DNA of 5,195 nt from an uncultured Methylococcaceae bacterium (GTDB lineage Bacteria > Pseudomonadota > Gammaproteobacteria > Methylococcales > Methylomonadaceae), in the NCBI GenBank assembly GCA_903939355.1, contig CAJAHC010000364.1:1-5195 (forward strand), read 5' to 3'. The position numbers were made by a program, and so were the translations under genes. Positions within the stretch are counted from its first letter, which is position 1. Each line of letters opens with the position of its first letter. A model generated the notes under the pieces. It had not been told where the DNA came from. It saw only the letters and a program-made list of their open reading frames with translations, and did not search any database. Of the stretch, positions 1 through 5,195 are shown piece by piece.

Positions 1-2112
1 ACGTTTACTGGCGATGTACAAATGTCCAGAGCCGATCAACAATCAACATCTAAATCTGCTAATTATGATAGTGTTTCTGACGTGCTGGATCTTAACGGCA
101 ATGTTTTTTACCATGATGAAGGCGTGGCAATGCACAGTGAATCAGCCATGCTTAACTTAGCATCCGACCAAGCCAAACTCAGGGATGTGCAATTTATTTC
201 TCCAACAACCCCATTAAGAGGCAAAGCACAAGCGTATTATAGGGAGAGTAAAACCTTGTCCAATTACAAGGATGTTGCCTATACCAGTTGTCGCCCTGGA
301 AATCAGGATTGGGTAATTCATGCCTCCGACTTGGAAATGGATAAAATAAGTGGCCAAGGAACAGCTAAGCATACTTGGCTGGAATTTAAAGGGCTACCGG
401 TTTTCTATTCACCTGTGCTCTCCTTTCCAATTGATAACAGAAGACAGTCGGGGTTTTTAGCACCCTCATTTGGTAGCACAAAATACAGCGGCTTTCGAGT
501 GGCGGCACCTTACTACTGGAATATTGCGCCTAATTATGATGCGACTTTTACGCCACGTGAGTTAAGCAAAAGAGGACCTTTATTTGCTACGGTATTTCGC
601 CACATGAGCGAACAATCTGCGAGCAATGTAGGAATTGAACTCATGCCTTATGATACAGAACTTAAAACAACTCGATATTTGGGCTCCATTAAGAATAGCA
701 CCACCATTACACCCAACATACATTCAAATCTAGATTTAAATTATGTTTCTGATCAAACCTATTTCGCCGAATTAGGAAACGCCTTAAGTTTTGCTAATAT
801 AAATTATCTTAAGAGCTCTGCAGACATTTCTTATGTTAATAAAGATGTTAAGTTTATGACATCAATGGTGAATTATCAGTCAATTAATACAACAATATCT
901 GACGCAGCTCTTCCATACAGAACACTACCACGTGTCAATCTTAATCTTAATCATGAATTTAAATCTGTAGTACCTCTCGTCACCAATATGGAAAATGAGT
1001 ACGTCTACTTTCAACAAAGTAGCTTGGTAAATGGTCAACGTATGCATACTAGGCCGTCAATCAGCACGCCTCTGAACAATGCAAGCTCATTTTTTACCCC
1101 AAAGCTCTCTTTAGACTACACTCAGTATGCTTTAAGTAACATCACCTCGTCAAATGCCTCTAACTCAATCTCAAGAACCTTACCTGTTTTTTCAGCCGAC
1201 AGCGGTTTGTTCTTCGAGCGAGACGTTAACATTGCCAATGGTGCCTTCACACATACACTCGAGCCCAGATTATTTTATTTATACATTCCAACTACGAATC
1301 AATCTAACATTCCGGTTTTTGATAGTGCCCAGTATGACTTTCAATACGGCGCCATGTTCCGAGAAAACAGTTTTAGTGGCACCGACAGAATACAAAATGC
1401 CAATCAGGTAACAACCGCCTTAACTTCTAGGTTAATTGACAGCTCTGGATTAGAACGCTTAAACCTAAACGTTGGTGAGATTTTTTATTTTCAAGATAGG
1501 CAAGAATCACTGCCCTCTGAAGGAGTTCCAGCTCAAGTTGCTTATTTCAACCAACAAAGTTATTCGAATGTGGTAACTGACTTGACAAGCCAACTAAGCA
1601 AACAAATATCCTTTGTGAGTGGCATGCAGTGGAATCCCGTTCGAAATGATTTTGAACGTCTAAAAGCAGGCTTACATTATCGCACTGAAACGAATACTCT
1701 TTTTAATGCCAGATATTACAATAGAAAAAATCCACTCATACCTTATGTATCTCCAGATATTGTCACTACTGACATTCAAGAAACGGATCTCTCCGCTCGT
1801 TTCCCGATCTATGATAACTGGTCTCTGATGGGGCGCTGGCAATACTCACTATTGCTTAAAAAATCTCAAGATACTTTTTTCGGCATTGAAAAAGAAAATT
1901 GTTGTTGGCGTTTTCGCGTCGCTTTACGGCGTTATATCAACAATATTTCCTCCGGGACTAGCACTCCTAATTCTGTTATAGCCACAACACCTGGGACTCC
2001 TCAAAATGGTATATTTTTTGAGTTCGAACTCAAGGGTATAACTAGTCTTGGAGATGCAATGGACGAATTCTTAGGCCGTGAACTTTATGGCTACAAAGGA
2101 ACTCAACAATGA
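1..2112 (+). CDS. lptD: LPS-assembly outer-membrane protein LptD, 5'-truncated by the window edge
   Basis: LptD is the outer-membrane beta-barrel that, with lipoprotein LptE, receives lipopolysaccharide from the LptA bridge and inserts it into the outer leaflet. The frame is open from base 1 (TFTGDVQ...), which reads as the LptA/OstA-like periplasmic domain, so the first ATG at 22 is internal and the true start with the signal peptide lies upstream. About 703 residues are visible. The periplasmic domain is followed by the hallmark region YTSCRPG (Cys codon 289-291, matching E. coli Cys173), then FYSPVLSFPIDNRRQSGFLAP and the LPYYWNIAPN-type segment APYYWNIAPNYDATFTP. The rest has alternating barrel-strand character and ends in ELKGITSLGDAMDEFLGREL. 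The adjacent Cys pair (codons 1900-1905, ENCCWRF) matches E. coli Cys724/725, so three of the four cysteines of the LptD disulfide network are present; the first is outside the window. No frameshift is seen. It is probably co-transcribed with surA. Confidence 0.96.
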   Translation, partial: TFTGDVQMSRADQQSTSKSANYDSVSDVLDLNGNVFYHDEGVAMHSESAMLNLASDQAKLRDVQFISPTTPLRGKAQAYYRESKTLSNYKDVAYTSCRPGNQDWVIHASDLEMDKISGQGTAKHTWLEFKGLPVFYSPVLSFPIDNRRQSGFLAPSFGSTKYSGFRVAAPYYWNIAPNYDATFTPRELSKRGPLFATVFRHMSEQSASNVGIELMPYDTELKTTRYLGSIKNSTTITPNIHSNLDLNYVSDQTYFAELGNALSFANINYLKSSADISYVNKDVKFMTSMVNYQSINTTISDAALPYRTLPRVNLNLNHEFKSVVPLVTNMENEYVYFQQSSLVNGQRMHTRPSISTPLNNASSFFTPKLSLDYTQYALSNITSSNASNSISRTLPVFSADSGLFFERDVNIANGAFTHTLEPRLFYLYIPTTNQSNIPVFDSAQYDFQYGAMFRENSFSGTDRIQNANQVTTALTSRLIDSSGLERLNLNVGEIFYFQDRQESLPSEGVPAQVAYFNQQSYSNVVTDLTSQLSKQISFVSGMQWNPVRNDFERLKAGLHYRTETNTLFNARYYNRKNPLIPYVSPDIVTTDIQETDLSARFPIYDNWSLMGRWQYSLLLKKSQDTFFGIEKENCCWRFRVALRRYINNISSGTSTPNSVIATTPGTPQNGIFFEFELKGITSLGDAMDEFLGRELYGYKGTQQ
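2095..2112 (+). promoter_or_regulatory. surA ribosome-binding site and ATGA overlap with lptD
   Basis: AAAGGA (2095-2100) lies 8 bases before the surA ATG at 2109, inside the last codons of lptD. The surA start and the lptD stop share ATGA (2109-2112). This fixes the surA start and suggests translational coupling, so that the chaperone is made along with its barrel client. Confidence 0.75.
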
Positions 2113-3407
2113 TTAATCAATACACACTGACCAAAGTTGTTATTTCTTTGGCAACTTGCTCCCTGTTACTGTTTAATGTTCCCATAGTCGCTGAAGTACT
2201 TGGAAAAGTTGCCGCTATTGTTGAGGATGACGTTATTCTAGAACAAGATCTCGATAATGAAGTATCAATTATTGTACAAAGAATACGAGCCAGCAATACC
2301 CCAATGCCTCCAGAGTCGGTATTACGCAAACAGGTACTGGAAAAAATTATCATTGATATGCTTCAGCGACAGCTGGCGGAAAAAGCGGGGATTACTGTTA
2401 CTGAAGAAATGCTTAACAATTCCGCTGCTGATATTGCCCAAAGAAACAATATGACTCTCCAACAATTTAGAGAAGAGCTTCAGCGACAAGGGTTAACTTA
2501 CAAAAACTTTTTAGATAATATGCGTAACGAAATTATTATCAATCAGTTACGTGGCAGGGAAATCGGAGGTCGTATTAAAGTAACAGATAGAGAGGTTGAC
2601 CACTATCTGGAAACACAAGAACAGGAAACCAATGGCGCTGCTGTGCAATATCATTTGGGACATATTCTCATTGCGGTTAAAGAAGCAGCCTCGGCCAAAG
2701 AGATACAAATAGCTCAAAGTAAGGCGAATGAACTGGTTAACAAACTACGTGCAGGCCAAGACTTTACTCACACCGCAATGAGTGAGTCAAGTGATGACAA
2801 TGCTCTTAAAGGCGGTGATCTCGGATGGCGCTCACTAAGTGATATTCCGACCCTGTTTGCTGATATAGTCGTTAAAATGCGTGCGAATGAAATTGCTGAC
2901 CCTATTCGTAGCCCTAGTGGTTTTCATATTATCAAGATGCTAGAGTTAAAAGGTCTTGATAATCATACGATCACCAACACAAAGGTTCGACATATTTTAA
3001 TAAAGACCAACGATTTAATAGATGATGAAGAAGCTAAAAAACGTTTGTTGGCTTTAAAAGCTCGTATTATGGATGGCGATGACTTTGCTGCTTTGGCACG
3101 AGCACATTCAGATGATAAAGGCTCGGCATTAAAAGGTGGTTCACTTGATTGGGTAGGCCCCCAAGATCTGGTTAAGCCATTTGAAGACGCCATGCAAAAA
3201 CTAGAAATTAATCAGCTAAGTGAACCCATACAAACTCAATTTGGTTGGCATTTAATTCAGGTACTGGATAGAAAAAGTAAGGATAATAGTGTTGAGCACA
3301 AAAAAGATATTGTAAGGGAGGCAATACGCAAAAGAAAAATTGAAGAAGAAACCGAACTTTGGATGCGTCGATTACGCGATGAAGCTTATGTGGAAATTTT
3401 GGAATAG
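2109..3407 (+). CDS. surA: Periplasmic chaperone / peptidyl-prolyl isomerase SurA
   Basis: SurA is the periplasmic chaperone that carries unfolded outer-membrane proteins, LptD among them, to the BAM complex. The protein has 432 residues, close to the 428 of E. coli SurA. Residues 1-28 look like a Sec signal peptide: a single Lys before a hydrophobic core, with likely cleavage after IVA (28/29). The mature protein begins EVLGKVAAIVEDDVILEQDL, the typical SurA N-terminus. The helical N-domain spans about 29-170 and holds MPPESVLRKQVLEKII and ITVTEEMLN. Parvulin domain P1 is about 180-281 (YHLGHILI, LKGGDLGW, SGFHIIKM). P2 is about 291-389 (VRHILIK, LKGGSLDW, FGWHLIQV). The C-terminal helix, about 395-430, folds back onto the N-domain in known structures. 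In E. coli only P2 has isomerase activity; I infer the same here without proof. The start is set by the ribosome-binding site at 2095-2100 and the signal peptide. The next gene is not pdxA, unlike the arrangement in many gammaproteobacteria. Confidence 0.97.
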   Translation: MINQYTLTKVVISLATCSLLLFNVPIVAEVLGKVAAIVEDDVILEQDLDNEVSIIVQRIRASNTPMPPESVLRKQVLEKIIIDMLQRQLAEKAGITVTEEMLNNSAADIAQRNNMTLQQFREELQRQGLTYKNFLDNMRNEIIINQLRGREIGGRIKVTDREVDHYLETQEQETNGAAVQYHLGHILIAVKEAASAKEIQIAQSKANELVNKLRAGQDFTHTAMSESSDDNALKGGDLGWRSLSDIPTLFADIVVKMRANEIADPIRSPSGFHIIKMLELKGLDNHTITNTKVRHILIKTNDLIDDEEAKKRLLALKARIMDGDDFAALARAHSDDKGSALKGGSLDWVGPQDLVKPFEDAMQKLEINQLSEPIQTQFGWHLIQVLDRKSKDNSVEHKKDIVREAIRKRKIEEETELWMRRLRDEAYVEILE

Positions 3408-3448
3408 CGTTGTGCTTCATATTGCTGACGGGGAATTTTTAGAACATT

Positions 3449-4042
3449 ATGACTGACTATTTAAGTAAACACTCGACGTTAAGCAGTCGTATAAAACTAA
3501 TTTTGAATAACGACAATCTTGATATTCACCGTCTTACTGTCGCAAATATAGCTAATGAACTAGCAATTGATACGGTAACTCTCGCGGCTGCACTTATACA
3601 TTTGTCTCAGACTAATGAAGACACACCGATACCTTCATTACTTAATGATCAAAATATTGATCCAAAACTGTCAATAAATAGTGCACCACTATCCTTTAAA
3701 ATGGTGCGCTATCGATTGGATATTGGCAGCCAGCATCTTGTTACCCTAGAACAACTAAAAATAACATTAGTTGAAGAATCAGGTGTCGACAAAAACAACA
3801 TCAATAATATAAAAATCCAAAGTTTATATACGCTAATAGATCTACCGGACGAAATGCCCGCCGATATATTTCAACATTTAAAATCCGTTGAAATCAATCA
3901 AAGAAAACTTGATATCAGACGAGTAAAAGCACGTAACAATAAAAAACGTGGGAATAATCACTTGCGCAGAAATCGTAAGCCCAATCACAATTTACAGACT
4001 GATCGCTCGGATCAAGTAAATTGCAATAAAACAACCGATTGA
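3449..4042 (+). CDS. Stand-alone DeaD/CsdA-type DbpA RNA-binding domain protein without helicase core
   Basis: The 197-residue protein resembles the part of a DeaD/CsdA DEAD-box helicase that follows the two RecA domains. Residues about 11-62 (SSRIKLIL, then IDTVTLAAALIHLSQ) match the post-helicase, dimerisation-like segment of DeaD, where E. coli has LDLETLAAALLKMAQ. Residues about 84-160 form a DbpA/CsdA RNA-binding domain (PF03880 type, an RRM-like fold): VRYRLDIGSQH, INNIKIQSLYTLIDLPDEMP, then FQHLKSVEIN and LDIRRV. Residues 160-180 are a basic tail (KARNNKKRGNNH, LRRNRKP), followed by a polar end. There is no Walker A motif, DEAD box or SAT motif, so it should bind RNA but cannot unwind it by itself. 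A TAG in frame at 3440-3442 and no other nearby Met fix the ATG at 3449. The only Shine-Dalgarno candidate, GGGGAA (3430-3435), has a long 13-base spacer. It sits 41 bases after surA and 19 before the next gene, so it is probably in the same operon. In full-length helicases this domain binds structured RNA such as 23S rRNA; the target here is unknown. A decayed helicase remnant is the alternative, but the intact core argues against it. Confidence 0.82.
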   Translation: MTDYLSKHSTLSSRIKLILNNDNLDIHRLTVANIANELAIDTVTLAAALIHLSQTNEDTPIPSLLNDQNIDPKLSINSAPLSFKMVRYRLDIGSQHLVTLEQLKITLVEESGVDKNNINNIKIQSLYTLIDLPDEMPADIFQHLKSVEINQRKLDIRRVKARNNKKRGNNHLRRNRKPNHNLQTDRSDQVNCNKTTD

Positions 4043-4061
4043 TTGCTTCCAGATTTCTTAC

Positions 4062-4538
4062 ATGACCAACATAAGTGAATCAAAGGCTATGTTAGGCTGG
4101 CGCGAATGGGCAAGCTTACCTCAATTTAACATTAATCAGATTAAAGCTAAAATTGACACTGGCGCCCGCTCATCAGCCCTACACGCATTTACTATCGAGC
4201 CCTATCGAAAAGGTGGGCAACGATGGGTCATGTTCGCTATTCATCCTATACAAAAAATTTCAGATATCTCTATTGAATGTCACTCAGTTATTAAAGATAG
4301 GCGCATAGTCACAGACTCAGGCGGCCACAAACAACGCCGCTATGTAATAGAAACTCAGTTAATTTTAGGCCAAAAACTCATTACTGCAGAAATGACACTG
4401 ACTAATAGAGACACTATGCTATTTCGATTGTTGATAGGTCGCACCAGCCTAAACAATCATTTTATTATCAATCCAAGCGCCTCTTATTTGCAAGGCCTCC
4501 CCGCCAACCAGAGAAGACAAGAAAACCAATCAAACTAA
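4062..4538 (+). CDS. Retropepsin-like putative 'ATP-dependent zinc protease' family protein (PF05618 / DUF785)
   Basis: A 158-residue cytosolic protein with no signal peptide. It opens with the family signature LGWREWASLP (residues 11-20), followed by IKAKIDTGARSSALHA (27-42). Asp32-Thr33-Gly34 is the DTG triad of pepsin/retropepsin-like aspartic proteases. Later come FAIHPIQ (58-64), VTDSGGHKQRRYVIET (83-98), MTLTNRDTM (111-119) and LLIGRTSL (123-130), then the closing INPSASYL, in the order expected for the family. The common database name 'ATP-dependent zinc protease' is not supported by visible features: there is no ATP-binding motif and no HExxH zinc site. The family is often encoded beside rimK, the ligase that glutamylates ribosomal protein S6, but no rimK lies in this window. 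Substrate and activity are unknown. The ATG at 4062 has no clear Shine-Dalgarno sequence; a second ATG at 4089 (Met10, just before LGWRE) has AAAGG only 2 bases away, too close to favour it. It lies 19 bases after the RNA-binding gene, and its poor ribosome-binding site suggests coupled or reinitiated translation. Confidence 0.87.
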   Translation: MTNISESKAMLGWREWASLPQFNINQIKAKIDTGARSSALHAFTIEPYRKGGQRWVMFAIHPIQKISDISIECHSVIKDRRIVTDSGGHKQRRYVIETQLILGQKLITAEMTLTNRDTMLFRLLIGRTSLNNHFIINPSASYLQGLPANQRRQENQSN

Positions 4539-4581
4539 CGCCTGTGCCCTAGGCTTAAAAACATCAGCAAGTCTATTGAAT

Positions 4582-4600
4582 GATTTAACAAAATTAAATC
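4582..4600. repeat. Inverted repeat GATTTAA-5-TTAAATC in the 192-base intergenic gap
   Basis: GATTTAA (4582-4588) and TTAAATC (4594-4600) form a perfect 7-bp inverted repeat around CAAAA. It lies 44 bases after the protease stop and 130 before the next gene. The arms are AT-rich and no T-run follows on either strand, so it is a poor intrinsic terminator. It could be an operator for a dimeric regulator upstream of the 4731 gene. The symmetry is seen directly; a role is a guess, and in AT-rich DNA it could be chance. Confidence 0.45.
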
Positions 4601-4611
4601 CACAGTATTGA

Positions 4612-4641
4612 TTGTGTAGTGTGGGTTAATAGAGTTACGAT
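4612..4641 (+). promoter_or_regulatory. Weak candidate sigma-70 promoter for the 109-residue gene
   Basis: TTGTGT (4612-4617) and TACGAT (4636-4641) are 18 bases apart and match the -35 and -10 consensus at 3/6 and 4/6 positions. A second -10-like box, TATAAA (4681-4686, in GTCTATAAAAA), has no good -35 at the right distance. The 192-base gap and strong ribosome-binding site downstream make a separate promoter in this region likely, but which box is used cannot be decided from sequence. Confidence 0.25.
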
Positions 4642-4673
4642 AGCCAAGCAAATATAAGTCAAGTTACGCCAAG
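4633..4673 (+). repeat. Short imperfect direct repeat AGTTACG(n)CCAAG
   Basis: AGTTACG occurs at 4633-4639 and again at 4662-4668. Both copies are followed by CCAAG, at 4644-4648 after a 4-base insert and at 4669-4673 directly. The copies begin 29 bases apart. The first overlaps the weak -10 box, so the pair could be regulator half-sites, but the match is short and may be chance. Confidence 0.3.
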
Positions 4674-4716
4674 ACAGGTCTATAAAAATCAACCATTACA
4701 AACATATAAAAATAAT

Positions 4717-4723
4717 AAGAGGA
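4717..4723 (+). promoter_or_regulatory. Strong ribosome-binding site for the 109-residue gene
   Basis: AAGAGGA lies 7 bases before the ATG at 4731, in otherwise A/T-only surroundings likely to be unstructured in mRNA. It is one of the best Shine-Dalgarno sequences in the window and fixes this start. It suggests good translation of a gene that stands apart from the upstream cluster. Confidence 0.75.
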
Positions 4724-4730
4724 AATTACT

Positions 4731-5060
4731 ATGTTTCTAGACAACAAATTCACCGCCCTACAACTTGCCATCATCAATAGCCAAGGAGTGCTTTACAATT
4801 GCGCATGCCCTGTTCATGTCACCATGCAGATTAGTAACTTGCGTAAATTATTCGATTACCAGAAGACCTGTATAGATATGCCATCTCAAAATGATATGCA
4901 AATACAAGTTCACCAACGAATTGCCGAAGTAACTAAAAAGACACATCAATTAATGGAACAATGCCTTGATGAGATTCTAGATTTGGAAGGTTGGGATAGA
5001 GCTAAATTGGAAATGCCCGAAGGTCTAAGGACACGCATCGAAGATAAAACAGCCCCATAG
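4731..5060 (+). CDS. Uncharacterised 109-residue, mostly helical cytosolic protein with a CxCPxH motif
   Basis: I do not recognise this protein as a named family. It has 109 residues, no signal peptide and no membrane segment. Residues 1-22 form an amphipathic start (FTALQLAIINSQGVLY). They are followed by NCACPVH, with Cys24, Cys26 and His29, and two further cysteines at 47 and 78. Residues about 33-47 and 57-85 look helical (SNLRKLFDYQKTC; HQRIAEVTKKTHQL; MEQCLDEILDLEGWDR), and the end is acidic and polar. The clustered Cys/His residues could bind metal or be redox-active, but a CxC pair in so short a protein is weak evidence. Coding status is supported by the strong ribosome-binding site, a clean 330-base frame and a protein-like composition. 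It stands 192 bases from the upstream gene and probably has its own promoter. No partner gene is visible in the 135 bases that follow. Confidence 0.75.
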   Translation: MFLDNKFTALQLAIINSQGVLYNCACPVHVTMQISNLRKLFDYQKTCIDMPSQNDMQIQVHQRIAEVTKKTHQLMEQCLDEILDLEGWDRAKLEMPEGLRTRIEDKTAP

Positions 5061-5063
5061 ACT

Positions 5064-5075
5064 AACCAATTGGTT
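5064..5075. repeat. Perfect 12-bp palindrome after the last gene
   Basis: AACCAATTGGTT starts 3 bases after the stop codon at 5058-5060. As RNA it could form only a 4-bp stem with an AATT loop, followed by TATCT rather than a U-run, so it is at best a very weak terminator. It could equally be a protein-binding site or chance. Confidence 0.35.
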
Positions 5076-5195
5076 TATCTAAAGGGTATAGCTAGATCAA
5101 TAGAATTTAAAAAATGTGTCTACTTATTATGATGTTACGAACTAATCCTCTCCCTCAATACAATTTTACTAATTGCCGGAAGAATAACAAAAGTA

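Noticed and set aside
1154..1411. Open frame of 85 codons on the + strand within lptD
   Set aside because: It lies wholly inside the strongly supported lptD frame, and its translation looks like a frame-shifted shadow with no domain and no good ribosome-binding site.
2640..3275. Internal repeat in surA (LKGGDLGW and LKGGSLDW, about 110 residues apart)
   Set aside because: This is the ordinary tandem parvulin P1/P2 architecture of SurA, not a novel duplication.
2117..3420. Open frames inside or across surA (2117-2353 -, 2257-2454 +, 2963-3193 -, 3208-3420 -)
   Set aside because: All lie inside or almost wholly inside the intact surA gene. Their products are rich in Ser, Cys and Arg runs typical of shadow frames, and none has a recognisable domain.
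4540..4554. GCCT-7-AGGC hairpin just after the protease gene, considered as an intrinsic terminator
   Set aside because: The stem has only 4 bp and is followed by TTAAAAA rather than a T-run, so it falls short of a rho-independent terminator on the + strand.
5135..5194. Possible C-terminal tail of a convergent gene on the - strand (reads TFVILPAISKIVLRERISS then stop)
   Set aside because: The hydrophobic then basic pattern is protein-like, but 19 codons at a window edge cannot be told from chance. Sequence to the right of 5195 would settle it.
5114..5195. ATG at 5114 (and 5129 in the same frame) open to the right edge of the window
   Set aside because: There is no Shine-Dalgarno sequence, the 27 codons show no recognisable motif, and it competes with the equally weak reverse-strand frame.

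Overview
The window is an AT-rich stretch (judged by eye, not counted) of a diderm bacterial chromosome, most likely a gammaproteobacterium. The evidence is an adjacent lptD-surA pair, which builds the lipopolysaccharide-bearing outer membrane, with protein sequences of the gammaproteobacterial type. I cannot name the genus, and a betaproteobacterium is not strictly excluded. All recognisable genes lie on the + strand. No RNA gene, insertion sequence, CRISPR array or phage gene is visible.

Layout. Positions 1-2112 hold the C-terminal ~703 residues of LptD; its start lies outside the window. LptD overlaps surA (2109-3407) by an ATGA junction, with a good ribosome-binding site inside the end of lptD. 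After 41 bases comes a 197-residue protein (3449-4042). It looks like the C-terminal half of a DeaD/CsdA-type DEAD-box RNA helicase, with the post-helicase region, the DbpA-type RNA-binding domain and a basic tail, but no helicase core. Nineteen bases later is a 158-residue retropepsin-like protein of the 'ATP-dependent zinc protease' family (PF05618, formerly DUF785; 4062-4538). The tight same-strand spacing from lptD to this gene suggests one transcript. A 192-base gap (4539-4730) with an inverted repeat, a short direct repeat and only weak promoter-like boxes precedes a strong ribosome-binding site and a 109-residue cytosolic protein of unknown function (4731-5060). The last 135 bases hold no supportable gene.

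How the genes work together. LptD inserts LPS into the outer leaflet, and SurA is the periplasmic chaperone that delivers LptD and other beta-barrels for assembly, so their coupling is functional. The two following genes have nothing obvious to do with the envelope. One should bind structured RNA, probably rRNA. The other belongs to a family often encoded beside rimK, the ligase that adds glutamates to ribosomal protein S6. In many gammaproteobacteria surA is instead followed by pdxA and rsmA (ksgA), so this neighbourhood is a rearranged version of a familiar locus. The item most worth following up is the helicase-less DeaD-type RNA-binding protein and its pairing with the retropepsin-like gene.
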